From: Brachynemurus nebulosus
Taxonomy: Eukaryota > Arthropoda > Insecta > Neuroptera > Myrmeleontidae
NCBI GenBank assembly: GCA_035578155.1
Contig: JAPWDM010000007.1
Location: 32,214,413 to 32,278,412 of the forward strand
DNA length: 64,000 nt
Reading direction: 5' to 3'
Positions within the stretch are counted from its first letter, which is position 1, and every line of letters begins with the position of its first letter. A program made the translations under genes and the position numbers. The notes under the pieces are model-generated. The model was given only the letters and a program-made list of their open reading frames with translations. It was not told where the DNA came from and ran no database searches. Below, in pieces: positions 39,501 to 51,084 of the stretch.

Positions 39501-42392
39501 ATGAGGGCAAGGGCTGCAGTTGACAAAGCGGTTGCAACTGCAAGGGAGAAGGGTGCAGACATCATAGTGATGAGTGAACCAAATAAGAAAATGATTCAAG
39601 ATGGATGGATAAAAGATCAGAGGGAGGATGTTGGTATTAAAATAATAAATAGGAATTTGGAGGTAAGGAGAAGTAGGGCTATGGGAGGGTATTTATGTCT
39701 GCACCTGAAGAACCTGTATATAATAGGTTGCTATCTGTCACCCAACATCAGCCATGCTGATTATTGTGAGCAGGTTGATGGTATTATGGAAGAGGTGAGG
39801 ACCTTGAGGAGTGAGGACTGTGTTGTGCTGGGAGATTTTAACGCGAAGTCTCCACAGTGGGGCTCTCCGACCAGGGATGCTAGGGGGGAATACCTGGAAA
39901 ACTGCTGTGCGGGACTTGACTTGATTATCCTAAATGAGGGGGATACGCCAACTTTCCAGAGGAGGGGTTCCGTGGCTTACATAGATATCACCTTTTGTAA
40001 TAGGAGGCTCGCACCTAAGATTAGAGGATGGAAGGTCTTAAAGGAGGAAACATTGAGTGACCATTCCTATATATGGTTTGAAGTCAACGAGGCGGGTGTT
40101 AGGGATGCGGGTGATAGTATGAAGAATAATATAGATTGGGAAACTTACAGGAATTATATGGAGCTGCGGACTGGCAATAACACGATGGGGCCGAGGACAG
40201 CTGAGGCGTGCTCGAAGATAATCAAGGAGGCGTTAGACTTTGCGTCACACAGGACGGAAAATCACTTAAATAAGAAACCGTACTGGTGGAATGAGAAGGT
40301 GGAGGCTCTTAGGAGGGAGTGCAATAGGAAGAGGAGGCGGGTAACTCGGGGTAGAAGAGCCGGATTGGAAGGAGAAGAAATAGAGGAGTTGTGTGACGAA
40401 CATAAAGAGGCGAGGAGAAGCCTCAAAAAAGCAATCTATGAGTCTAAGAGGGATCATTGGAGGGAGATGTGCGATAGGCTAGAAAACGACGTCTGGGGCG
40501 AGGGCTATAGAATAGTCATGAGTAAATGTGGAGGGGACGGATATAAATTAGAAACAGAAAGAAAGGTGGAGATAGCCAAGGAGTTGTTTCCAAGGCGTGA
40601 AAGCTTTTGGGTTACACCTCCGATACAAGAAGAAGCAATACCCTTTAGTGAGGAGGAAGTAATAATGGCAGCTAAAAGTATGAGAAGCGGGAAGGCACCT
40701 GGCCCTGATGGAATTCCCCCAGAGGCAGTGAAAATGATGGTTGAGATTGCCCCGGAATGGATCCGAAAGGTTATGAACGAATTGCTGATGGAACAGACTT
40801 TTCCAGACGAGTGGAAGATAGCAAAACTCGTGTTAATTCCGAAACCTGGAAAGCCGATTGAGGAGGTATCGGCACACAGGCCTTTATGCTTACTCAATAC
40901 CTTGGGCAAGCTTTATGAAATACTAATACGTGGGCGCCTGGAAAAGGAATTAACAGAGAAAGAGATAATTTCATCAAACCAGTATGGATTCAGGAAGGGG
41001 CGGTCAACAATTGATGCGGTTACCTGTGTAACGGAAACTGTCAAGAGAACGAAAGAAAAGTGGTGCGTGCTGGTAACGGTTGACGTACGAAATGCGTTCA
41101 ACAGCATGACACACGGTAGAATAATAGAAAAACTTAGACAGGGTGGTATTTCTGACTACCTAGTAAGAATTATTAGCGCATACCTACGTAACAGGGTTTT
41201 GAGAGTGGATAGAGGGAGAGAAATGGAAATAATGGCGGGGGTTCCACAGGGGTCAGTATTAGGGCCTGTTCTTTGGAATACTGGCTATAATGGTGTGTTG
41301 GAGCTGGACCTAGGGGAAGGGGTTATGAGTATTGGATATGCCGATGACCTAGCCGTGGTGGCATGTGCCGACTATAAAGACATATTGGAATTCAAGGTGA
41401 ATGAGGCGCTGAACAGGATTGACGGGTGGATGAGACTAAATGACTTAGAACTAGCACCCGAAAAGACGGAAGCAGTGGTACTAAAGGCACCAGGGAACCG
41501 GGTGGAGAGGATCAGTGTCCAAATTAAGGAACAAATAGTACTGTCCGCAAAAAGTCTCAAATACTTGGGAATTGTAATAGACCGCAGGATGTCGTTTGGA
41601 GAACATATAATACACGCAACGATGAGAGCTGACAAGGCGGCGACTAGCATATCTCGCGTGATGCCGAATATGGGAGGGCCGACTAGTGAAAGGCGGAAGG
41701 TGTTGGGCGGTGTGGTACAGTCTATATTGCTGTATGGTGCGCCGGTGTGGGCACCGGTCCTGTACATGAAAAAGTACAGGGAATTGCTGATAAAAATCCA
41801 ACGAAAGACACTGCTGAGAGTGGCGAGCGGGTACAGGACGGTGTCTGCAGCGGCATTACAGGTGGTAACGGGAGTGATTCCCATAGATCTACTAATAATC
41901 GAGAGATGGAACATGTACCACAACAAAGGAAGTAAGAATAAGGCGGAGAGGAGGGAAGAAACTCTCCAACGGTGGCAAGAAAGGTGGGAAAAAGAGACGG
42001 AGGTTGCTCAGTGGACCAGGCAGTTAATAAAAAATGTGAAAGTGTGGTATGGGTGTAGGTTCAGAAAAACTAACTATTTTTTGACGCAGGCGTTTACGGG
42101 CCATGGATCTTTCAGAACCTACACCCATAAAATTGGAAAGACGGGAGATAGTCTATGCGTGTATTGTTACAAGGAAGATACGGCAGAACATACTTTATTC
42201 CAGTGTGATAGGTGGGAAAGACTGAGAATGAAGGCAATGCTTGAAGTTGGAGAGGCCATCACGGTTGGGAATATGGTCGAAATTATGTTGGCGGATAAAA
42301 GTAAATGGAAGGTGATAGAGGAGATGATTGGGGGGATTATGGCATCCAAAGAAGCAGAGGAAAGGACACTCCAAAGAGGGCAAGACGCATAA
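39501..42392 (+). CDS. ORF2: endonuclease and reverse transcriptase
   Basis: The polyprotein that nicks the target and copies element RNA into DNA. The start shown is the first ATG, but the frame is open from the codon after the ORF1 stop, and the typical LKVLQVNGMRARAAV opening lies partly upstream of it, so initiation may be earlier or by readthrough. Residue numbers here count from 39492. Endonuclease: SEPN at 28-31, GDFNAKSPQWG at 114-124, SDH at 189-191, all catalytic motifs present. RT: AKLVLIPKPGKP near 445, YGFRKGRSTIDAV, then GVPQGSVLGP and YADD at 616-619. C-terminal CCHC-type knuckle CVYCYKEDTAEHTLFQC near 889-905. No stop or frameshift seen; it appears competent. Confidence 0.93.
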   Translation: MRARAAVDKAVATAREKGADIIVMSEPNKKMIQDGWIKDQREDVGIKIINRNLEVRRSRAMGGYLCLHLKNLYIIGCYLSPNISHADYCEQVDGIMEEVRTLRSEDCVVLGDFNAKSPQWGSPTRDARGEYLENCCAGLDLIILNEGDTPTFQRRGSVAYIDITFCNRRLAPKIRGWKVLKEETLSDHSYIWFEVNEAGVRDAGDSMKNNIDWETYRNYMELRTGNNTMGPRTAEACSKIIKEALDFASHRTENHLNKKPYWWNEKVEALRRECNRKRRRVTRGRRAGLEGEEIEELCDEHKEARRSLKKAIYESKRDHWREMCDRLENDVWGEGYRIVMSKCGGDGYKLETERKVEIAKELFPRRESFWVTPPIQEEAIPFSEEEVIMAAKSMRSGKAPGPDGIPPEAVKMMVEIAPEWIRKVMNELLMEQTFPDEWKIAKLVLIPKPGKPIEEVSAHRPLCLLNTLGKLYEILIRGRLEKELTEKEIISSNQYGFRKGRSTIDAVTCVTETVKRTKEKWCVLVTVDVRNAFNSMTHGRIIEKLRQGGISDYLVRIISAYLRNRVLRVDRGREMEIMAGVPQGSVLGPVLWNTGYNGVLELDLGEGVMSIGYADDLAVVACADYKDILEFKVNEALNRIDGWMRLNDLELAPEKTEAVVLKAPGNRVERISVQIKEQIVLSAKSLKYLGIVIDRRMSFGEHIIHATMRADKAATSISRVMPNMGGPTSERRKVLGGVVQSILLYGAPVWAPVLYMKKYRELLIKIQRKTLLRVASGYRTVSAAALQVVTGVIPIDLLIIERWNMYHNKGSKNKAERREETLQRWQERWEKETEVAQWTRQLIKNVKVWYGCRFRKTNYFLTQAFTGHGSFRTYTHKIGKTGDSLCVYCYKEDTAEHTLFQCDRWERLRMKAMLEVGEAITVGNMVEIMLADKSKWKVIEEMIGGIMASKEAEERTLQRGQDA

Positions 42393-42722
42393 ACTTTTAT
42401 CGTTTAGTGTATATTGTTTGCTTTTATTTTAACGATTTTAATGGAAATATCTAGTCATGAGCTTTTGCTCGGTTTTACCTTGTTTTGTTTGTCATTATTT
42501 TAGAGTTGTTGGAAGCGAGTCTTTTGCTCGTTTTTGTTAGGTTGTTTGTTGTTTTGTTGTTTTGTTTTTTGTTGTTTTTGTTGTTGTGATGTTGTTTCTT
42601 TTATTGTTGTTTTTCTTTATTGTTATTTTATTGCTGAATACGCTTCTAAGTATGGACACAATAACAGATGTTCCAAAGTTTTGTAGGTTGCTATGAGTTT
42701 AGGGATCTTTACCTCCATCGAG
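42393..42722 (+). other. 3' UTR of the R1-clade element (cut by the gap)
   Basis: A stretch rich in T, TTG and TTTTG. No poly(A) tail or TTAGG is reached before the N run, though the final ~70 bp may already be outside the element. Confidence 0.6.
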
Positions 42723-43222
42723 NNNNNNNNNNNNNNNNNNNNNNNNNNNNNNNNNNNNNNNNNNNNNNNNNNNNNNNNNNNNNNNNNNNNNNNNNNNNNN
42801 NNNNNNNNNNNNNNNNNNNNNNNNNNNNNNNNNNNNNNNNNNNNNNNNNNNNNNNNNNNNNNNNNNNNNNNNNNNNNNNNNNNNNNNNNNNNNNNNNNNN
42901 NNNNNNNNNNNNNNNNNNNNNNNNNNNNNNNNNNNNNNNNNNNNNNNNNNNNNNNNNNNNNNNNNNNNNNNNNNNNNNNNNNNNNNNNNNNNNNNNNNNN
43001 NNNNNNNNNNNNNNNNNNNNNNNNNNNNNNNNNNNNNNNNNNNNNNNNNNNNNNNNNNNNNNNNNNNNNNNNNNNNNNNNNNNNNNNNNNNNNNNNNNNN
43101 NNNNNNNNNNNNNNNNNNNNNNNNNNNNNNNNNNNNNNNNNNNNNNNNNNNNNNNNNNNNNNNNNNNNNNNNNNNNNNNNNNNNNNNNNNNNNNNNNNNN
43201 NNNNNNNNNNNNNNNNNNNNNN
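42723..43222. other. Assembly gap, exactly 500 N
   Basis: The round length suggests a placeholder, so the true distance and even the adjacency are unknown. Open frames of X through it are meaningless. Confidence 0.99.
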
Positions 43223-44420
43223 TGATCTACAAATATAAAGAAGGAAAGAAGAAATAGAACTAGTATCAAATTTTATCAAATTATTTATTAAGTTTGCTTT
43301 TTCCCTGTTATTTTGACAAGAATTTTTTAAGATATTCGAACGATAGTTTGCATCGTCTTTTATGCAATAAACATTACATATCTAATATGATATTGCATCA
43401 ACTCATAAAATATTCTTATTTCAACAATCTGTTTTAAAATAGGCAGTATAAATTCAATATTATCCAAGATCTTTCTATAGTAATTTATTTTCCAAAACTA
43501 AAAATTTTAGCAAAAAGTCAGTTTTAATGTTTATTACGAAGTTTTACAAAATAAACATTAGGCAACACAAAATTAATTGAATGTAAGACACGTATATCAT
43601 TTTAAATAACCCAATAATTAAGAAAACTTTATCTATAAATATAACAAAAGAAAAACCAACACGCAGTAGTATTAAATTTAATCAAATTATCTATTAAGTT
43701 TGCTTTTTCCATGTTATTCTGACAAACATTTTCTAAAATTTTTTAAGATATTCGAATGAGAGTTTGCAACGTGTTTTATGCAATAAAAATTATATATCTA
43801 ATATGATATTGCATCAACTCAAAAAAATATTTTTTTTCAACAGTCTGTTTTAAAATAGGCAGTATAAATTCAATATTATCCAAGATCTTTCTATAGTAAT
43901 TTATTTTCCAAAACTATAAATTTACAGCAAAAAAGTCAGTTTTAATGTTTGTTACGAAGATTTACAAAATAAACATTAGGAAACATAAAATTAAATTGAT
44001 TGTAAGAAACTTATATCATTTTAAATAACCCAAAAATTAAGAACAATTGATCTAAAAATATAAGGAAAGAAAGGACAAATAGAACTAGTGTCAAATTTTA
44101 TCAAATTATCTATTAAGTTTGCTTTTTCCCTGTTATTTTGATAAGAATTTTTTATGATATTCGAACGACAGTTTGCATCGTCTTTTATGCAATAAACATT
44201 ACATATCTAATAAGATATTGCATCAACTCATAAAACATTCTTATTTCAACAATCTGTTTTAAAATAGGCAGTATAAATTCAATATTATCCAAGATCTTTC
44301 TATAGTAATTTATTTTCAAAAACTATAAATTTACCGCAAAAAGTCAGTTTTAATGCTTATTACGAAGATTTACAAAATAAACATTAGGAAACACAAATTT
44401 AAATTGATTGAAAGTCACTT
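43223..44420 (+). repeat. Tandem repeat, ~412-bp unit, about 2.9 copies
   Basis: Units begin near 43223 (at the gap edge), 43630 and 44048. Each contains TTAAGTTTGCTTTTTCC, GATATTGCATCAACTCA, AATAGGCAGTATAAATTC and CCAAGATCTTTCTATAG. The array probably continues into the gap. There is no ORF. Confidence 0.9.
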
Positions 44421-44422
44421 AT

Positions 44423-45640
44423 ATAGGAAATACGCGCTATTTTCGCGCTCATCATAACTGTTATTAAAATCTTACCAGCGCCTATAGTTTCCCGGAAAAT
44501 CAACAAAATTCATTTGAGCAGCATATAAAGACAAAAATTGAAAATATCTAAATCTGTACCAACGGCGCTAATTAGATAAAGCTTATATAGGTATTACGCA
44601 CTATTTTTCGCGCTCATCATAACTGATACTAAAATCTTTCCAGCGCCTATAGTTTCCCGGAAAATCAACAAAATTCATTTGAGCAGCATATAAAGACAAA
44701 AATTGAAAATATCTAAATCTGAACCAACGGCGCTAATTAGATAAAGCTTATATAGGAATTACGTGCTATTTTCGCGCTCATCATAACTGCTATTAAAATC
44801 TTTCCAGCGCCTATAGTTTCCCGGAAAATCAACAAAATTCATTTGAGCAGCATATAAAGACAAAAATTGAAAATATCTAAATCTGAACCAACGGCGCTAA
44901 TTAGATAAAGCTTATATAGGAATTACGCGCTATTTTCGCGCTCATCATAACTGCTATTAAAATCTTTCCAGCGCCTATAGTTTCCCGGAAAATCAACAAA
45001 ATTCATTTGAGCAGCATATAAAGACAAAAATTGAAAATATCGAAATCTAAACCAACGGCGATAATTAGATAAAACTTATATAGGAATTACGCGCTATTTT
45101 GGCGCTCATCATAACTGCTATTAAAATCTTTCCAGCGCCTATAGTTTCCCGGAAAATCAACAAAATTAATTTGAGCAGCATATAAAGACAAAAATTGAAA
45201 ATATCGAAATCTAAACCAACGGCGCTAATTAGATAAAGCTTGTATAGGAATTACGCGCTATTTTCGCGCTCATCATAACTGCTATTAAAATCTTTCCAGC
45301 ACCTATAGTTTCCCGGAAAATCAACAAAATTCATTTGAGCAGCATATAAAGACAAAAATTGAAAATATCGAAATCTGAACCAACGGCGCTAATTAGATAA
45401 AGCTTATATAGGAATTACGCGCTATTTTCGCGTTCATCATAACTGCTATTAAAATCTTTCCGGCGCCTATAATTTCCCGGAAAATCAACAAAATTCATTT
45501 GAGCAGCATATAAAGACAAAAATTGAAAATATCTAAAACTGAACCAACGGCGCTAATTAGATAAAGCTTATATAGGAATTTCGCGCTATTTTCGCGCTCA
45601 TCATGACTGCTATTAAAATCTTTCCACCGCCTACAAAATT
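44423..45640 (+). repeat. Satellite array, 164-bp unit, about 7.4 copies
   Basis: Starts of ATAGG...ACGCGCTATTTTCGCG at 44423, 44587, 44752 and 44916 give a 164-165 bp period, continuing to about 45640. Each unit holds TTTCGCGCTCATCATAACTG, CGCCTATAGTTTCCCGG and AACGGCGCTAATTAGATAAA. The units are very similar to each other. A lone diverged monomer lies at 34985-35190. Confidence 0.95.
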
Positions 45641-46492
45641 CGTAAACATGGAAGATGGCCGATAAAAAAAAATACGGGTCCCTTATTTTTGCCTATTCTA
45701 CACACCAGCGAAGTTTCATCAAAATCCCGAATTTCACTCTGGGTGCATCTCCTTGTGAGAGTTAGAAATTAGGTTGTAGTTGTCTTTTATTATTATAGTA
45801 ATAGCTTCCAAGCTATTGAGTATTTTTATCCGGTTATAGTGAGTCTCAAATTTAATAATTTTCTTAGTAAAGAAGTCTCGTTTAGGAGAAGCCGACAGAA
45901 TTGTGAGCAAACAAAGTACTAGATATCAGAAAAATACTTCACTTTTTTAGTTTTAGTTCATTTTTTCAAAATTTCTGAGTAGGTTCAGGGCTACCCGGTA
46001 TACCCGCTAAAATAGCAACTGGTAAACTCCTTAACATACTAAATTTAGAAGTTAAATAAGTTTTGCAATCAATTACTAAAAGGTCAATTACGTTTTTTAC
46101 TTACTAATTTTTCCAAATTTATTTCAGTTAAAGTAAACAGTTATTTAAATTTGTAGTACTTATCTACAAAATTTGTACAATGTGTAAGGTATAATGTCAA
46201 TAAAATTGAAATATTCCGATAAATTTTTGTAATTTTAATGCTAAGTTCTCTTAAAAAGCAATTAATTGCCGAAAAATATTATATTTCTTAGTTTCAATAA
46301 GTCCAACATTAAAAGATTGTAATAAATAATCCAATAATTTAATGAATTTTTATTCTAATTGTTCTAATTAAAACTCTGTTATCAGTAAAATAAAAAATAA
46401 AAATTATTTATATTATCCATAGTACATTGTCCAATCATATATGCAATCATACATACACGAATATCCACAAAAATCTTTAAGACATCCTCGAT

Positions 46493-46642
46493 TTACAAGT
46501 TTTGGTAATAGGCAAACATAAAAACGAGGCGAAAAATAGTAGAACATTGTGTGAGTGAATAAGAGACTGTTACAATTATCTCTCTTCCACTAGTTGCTAT
46601 ACGGGACAGAGAAGCCCCGCCTTCAATCAAAATGGCCGACAT
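46493..46642 (-). CDS. Recurrent short ORF, copy 1 (49 codons, hypothetical)
   Basis: From ATG at 46642 to TAA at 46493, on the minus strand. It begins MSAILIEGGASLSR, contains SGREI and ends FMFAYYQNL. The same frame, with substitutions, is found in five other subunits of the inverted-repeat block and its neighbour. The C-terminal third is hydrophobic and aromatic. No known family; it may be an incidental frame in repeat DNA. Confidence 0.3.
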   Translation of the reverse strand: MSAILIEGGASLSRIATSGREIIVTVSYSLTQCSTIFRLVFMFAYYQNL

Positions 46643-48628
46643 ATAGATAGGCGGACCTTAATAAGGTGATATGCACCACAGAACAAAATATGCACGGTAT
46701 TGTAGTGACATCTACTCGTCTCTTCTACTACGTAAGAACTACTGTATTATCGGCATTGCTTATTTTGGGAAGATATTTAGAGATGGCACTACCTGATAAA
46801 TTTAAAATTTCCTACTAATATGAAAAAATTAAATGCAAATACATATTTTTTATAAATGTTTAAGTTTTATAATTAAATTTTTGATAAATCAAATGATCTT
46901 TGATCATGTATTCCTTATATTAATGATAATAGTTAATAATAATTATCAAAAAATTTAAATGAGCAATGAAATCAATAATATAATATTTAAAGAAAATTTA
47001 TTAATTTAGATAAAAATTTACGCATGTTTTACATAAACTCTTTAATATACAAAAGTTAAAGTTTAAAATAGATCTATAGCTACTTAAATTTTATTAAAAA
47101 GCACATTTTTACAAATCCAGTTAGGTCTTCGCCTCATTTGTATCCGTAAAAACCGAAAATATGTTACTTAAGTTTTTAGTACATATAATTTACCAAATGT
47201 AAGTATAATGGTCAACAAAATTGTGATATTTTGATAAACAAGATAAATTTTTGTAATTTTAGTACTGAATTCTCCTAAAAACAGTACACCGTTCTCTTAA
47301 AATAAGCAAATCTAAAATAAGGAAATATTGTAAACAAACACACACACATTCAAACATGTTTATATTAAAAAGTAATAAAAATATTGTCAAAAAAATAAAA
47401 AATAATAATATAAATGGTGTGACAAATAATGAAGTGTTCATGAACTTTTTAATCATTTATTCAGAAAAATTAAAAATTTTGCAATTTGTACATTTACTTA
47501 TGAGTTTGAAATGAAATGTTTAAAACGTCCAAAACCCTACAATTGTCTATAATTCTATATAATTATGCATATATAAACTTATCCATGATTTGATTATTTA
47601 ATAGTATCAGGTAGTAGGCATACATGCATATAATGCTTGTGAATGTGTTGTTGGGACCGTTGGGACATTATGAAGTGGTGATAAATTAAAATTTAATAGC
47701 TTCTTTGACATTCACTCCACAATATGTATCTGTACGTATTTACTTTTTGTTCTGTACTTAAACATTAGCAACGATTATTCTTAAAATGGCTCATTCGGAA
47801 CATACAAACGTATTTTCTTATTAATAATAATAAAATAATTGTTATCAATTTATTATATGTATTTATTGTGTACAGTTGTTATTTTAAATAGAAAAAGTTA
47901 ATTACTTAATGTATGTAGTTAAGTTATGTACTTATATAACTAAATAAACTGTATTTTTAATATGACAGGGGTCATTAAGAAAAGAAAACATTTAACGTGA
48001 GAAAATAAACTAGAAATATTTGGAGAACTGGGCATCGCAGCATGTCTTAGCTTTTAGTTACGGTATATCAGTGACCTAGTAAATATATGTATATGCATAT
48101 AAATAGATATTTAGTTCATCCTGTATGTTACGCTTAAAATAGGAAAGTGACTTGTTTACTATTCCCTATTTTGAGCGGAATCTGTAATTCTTTTATACTA
48201 ATTTACACTTTTTGTATTTAAATACAACAGAAAACTTAATGTATGATTACAAAATACATAATATAAACAGAAATTAAATACATAAATAATATTCAAATAA
48301 ATAGAAAATAGTAAAAATAATTTAAATTGTGATACGATTAATTTATAGGTTTTTTTTCAAAAATCTACTCAAAGGAACTTAATCATCACAAGCGTCAACA
48401 AATTAATTTTAATATTAAATTCTTTTTTTATAAATTGTTGTTTGAAAACGGACGTTAAATGCCATTATCATTAAATTCTTTCAAAAACTGGTCATTTTCT
48501 GAAAAAGATTACAAATACAGATATTTACATACATAACAATGATACAAAATTATATTTCTTTAGTTTAAATAAGTTCAAAATTAAAGAAAATGTTCAGTTA
48601 CAATTTTTCCTTGTTAATTTCAATATAA

Positions 48629-49006
48629 TAATTATAATTTTTTGAAAAAAGTGTTTTTAAAAAAGAGCGAATATTGGTACCCACGATTGCGGCCGCAGTT
48701 TTCATTTGGGCAAAAAAAATCAAATACATTATCAATCTGTTGGTAACCCGCCTACCTACGGAAGTTTTCTTTTGAAATTTGAAAAAATGGCGGCGGTTTG
48801 AATAAAAAGTAGAAAATTTTTTATAGTTTTCCGTGGGGAAAAATAGGAAGATTTCAAAAGAGAAGCTCCCATAGGTACATAGCGGCTTACCTACAGATTG
48901 ATAATCTATTTGATTTCTTTTTCCCAAATGAAAACTGCGGCCGCAATCATGGGCACCAATATCCCCGCCCTTTTTAAAGACACTTTTTTCAAAAAATTAC
49001 AATAAT
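48629..49006. mobile_element. Foldback MITE with NotI-type GCGGCCGC in both arms
   Basis: The arms pair over about 150 bp: TTTTTTGAAAAAAGTGT, then GATTGCGGCCGCAGTTTTCA and CAGATTGATAATnTATTTGA, around a centre near 48815. There is no partner at the mirror position of the surrounding palindrome, so it inserted after the large inversion or duplication. The 109-codon minus-strand ORF through it is not a gene. Confidence 0.8.
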
Positions 49007-49546
49007 TATAAAAAATAAATAAAAATGAATATAAAAAAATATTTTTGTATTGTAAAATAGTGGTACTAATCGTAAAAAAAAATTCACCCCCATTCGCCCA
49101 TCCTATCTATCCGAAAAAAAAATCGCGAAAAATGACTATTTTTCGGCCGATCACATTGTGATGGCACCTGAAGGCAAAAAATGTTTTATCAAATTTGTAG
49201 TAGGTATTTACAAAATACGGAAAATATGCAAAATGTCAACAAAATTGACATATTCTTATAAATTTTTGTAATTTTATTGCCAAGTTCTTTCAAAAACGGT
49301 TATTTGCCGAAAAAATAGTGATATAAAAATATATTTCTTCAGTTTAAATAATTTCAACATTACCAAAACGTATAATAATCTAATAATCTAAAAATTTAAT
49401 AAATTTTTTACTCTACTTACTCTAATTTAAGATTTGTTGTTATTCTTAAAATGAAATTTAAAAATTAAAAAATCAAAGCAATATTCAATCATATATGCAA
49501 TCGTACATACATCAATTTTCACAAAAATCTTTAAAACTTCTTCCTT

Positions 49547-49696
49547 TTACAACTTTTGGTAATAGGCAAACATAAAGGCGGGCAGAAAAATAGTAGCACG
49601 GTGTGTGAGTGAATAAGATAGTAAATCAATTATCTCTCTTCCACTTACTACTATACGGGATAGAGAAGCACCGCCTACAACCAAAATGGCCGACAT
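49547..49696 (-). CDS. Recurrent short ORF, copy 2 (49 codons, hypothetical)
   Basis: ATG at 49696 to TAA at 49547, exactly the same length as copy 1. It reads MSAILVVGGASLSR, SGREI, LSYSLTH and FMFAYYQKL. Differences from copy 1 keep the frame open. Confidence 0.3.
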   Translation of the reverse strand: MSAILVVGGASLSRIVVSGREIIDLLSYSLTHRATIFLPAFMFAYYQKL

Positions 49697-50856
49697 ATCA
49701 AAAGGCGGACCTTAACAGAAATATAGGCACTATATTGTAGTGTTATCTATTCGAGTGTTATTAGACTATATAGAAACTACTGTATTATCGACATCGGTTA
49801 GTTTCGCAATATTTGCAGAGATGGCACCACAAGATTGATTTACAAATTTTTTACAAAAATTTAACTAATGAAACTTATAAATTTTCTCTTATAGTTTAAA
49901 ATGATTAAATTTTTGATAAATCCAATGATCTTTGATCCTGTATTCCTTATTTTAATAAGAATAATTGTCAATTATAATTATCAAAAAATTTAAATGTACA
50001 ATTAATCATTATATATTATATACATTCAAAGAAAATTTATTAATTTATATAAAAATTTTGGCACGTTTACGTAAACTCTTTAGTACGTACAACGAAGTTA
50101 AAGTTGAATATTTGCTGAATTTGATTAAAAAATCATTTTTTTACAAATTCAGTTCGGTTTTTCCTCATTTGTATCCGATGAAAACAGAAAATATATTTTT
50201 TAAATTTATAGTATCCACGTACAAAATATTTACCAAGTGAATTAAGCCAAAAAATTTATATTTTGATAAATTTCTGTAATTTGGTTACTGAATTCTCCCA
50301 AAAAGCTCCCAAACACAGTAATTTATTGATACAAATTTACCCTTCTGGTATTTATACAAGAGTTAGCGTTGAATTAATAAACCAGTGCATGAAATAGAAA
50401 ACATAAACAGAAGTTAATACGTAAACAATCAAAAAATAGAATACTGTATTGTAAAAATAATTTAAATTTTGATATGAATAATTTATAGCTCTTTTCTAAA
50501 ATCTTCTCAAGGTAATTTAACTAAAATTTGATTTAATTTTAATATTAAATTCTCTCAGAAACTGTTATTTGCTAAAAATAATTAGAATTTCAGATATTTA
50601 CACATATAACAATAATACAAAATTATATTTCTTTAGTTTAAATAAATTAAAAATTAAGAAAAATAATCTACTAATTGAATAAATTACTAAATTTTTATCT
50701 TAATTAATCCAATTAAAACTATGTTTTCCTTAAAATAAAGAAAAAAAAATTATATTTCCAAATTCAAAAGTCCATAATTCAATCATATATGCAATCTTAC
50801 ATACACCAATTTTCACAAAAATTGTTTCAAAAATCGCCAATTTTCAAGTTCTGGTA

Positions 50857-51025
50857 TTAGGCAAACATAAAAGCAGGGAGCAAATTAATGGCGACAAATG
50901 TGAGTGAAATAGCTGCTACAATTATCAATGAAATTCTACATAAGTGCATCTCTCTCCCACTCATATTAACCTTTGATAGATATGCACCGCCTTCTCGTAT
51001 ACGTATGCAATAGAACCAAAATGGC
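50857..51025 (-). pseudogene. Recurrent short ORF, copy 3 (broken start)
   Basis: The counterpart of the start ATG is AAG, and an indel follows it. The rest (GGAYLSKVNMSGREM... LLPAFMFA) stays in frame and ends at a TAA that replaces a Tyr codon of the other copies. Confidence 0.35.
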
Positions 51026-51084
51026 CGACTTACGAAGGCGGTGCAATACGGTCCCACTAAGAGTAATGAGATAGAGGGAGACAA

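Larger units (their letters stand above)
36566..42722 (+). mobile_element. Near-complete R1-clade non-LTR retrotransposon in TTAGG (TRAS/SART-like)
   Basis: Layout: 5' UTR 36566-37382 (GC-rich, unlike the surrounding DNA), ORF1 with three CCHC knuckles, ORF2 with AP endonuclease, reverse transcriptase and a terminal zinc knuckle, then a T/G-rich 3' UTR to the assembly gap. The 5' end joins TTAGG repeats directly, as in the telomere-specific TRAS and SART lineages of the R1 clade. The 3' end and any target repeats on that side are hidden by the N run. Both ORFs are long and intact, so the copy is young. Confidence 0.9.

Noticed and set aside
42623..43279. Four ORFs of 181-218 codons made mostly of X
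   Set aside because: They are reading frames through 500 N.
44423..45640. Regularly spaced repeats reminiscent of a CRISPR array
   Set aside because: Whole 164-bp units are conserved with no unique spacers; this is a satellite in a eukaryotic genome.
48598..48927. 109-codon minus-strand ORF
   Set aside because: It lies on a palindromic MITE; the arms explain the openness.
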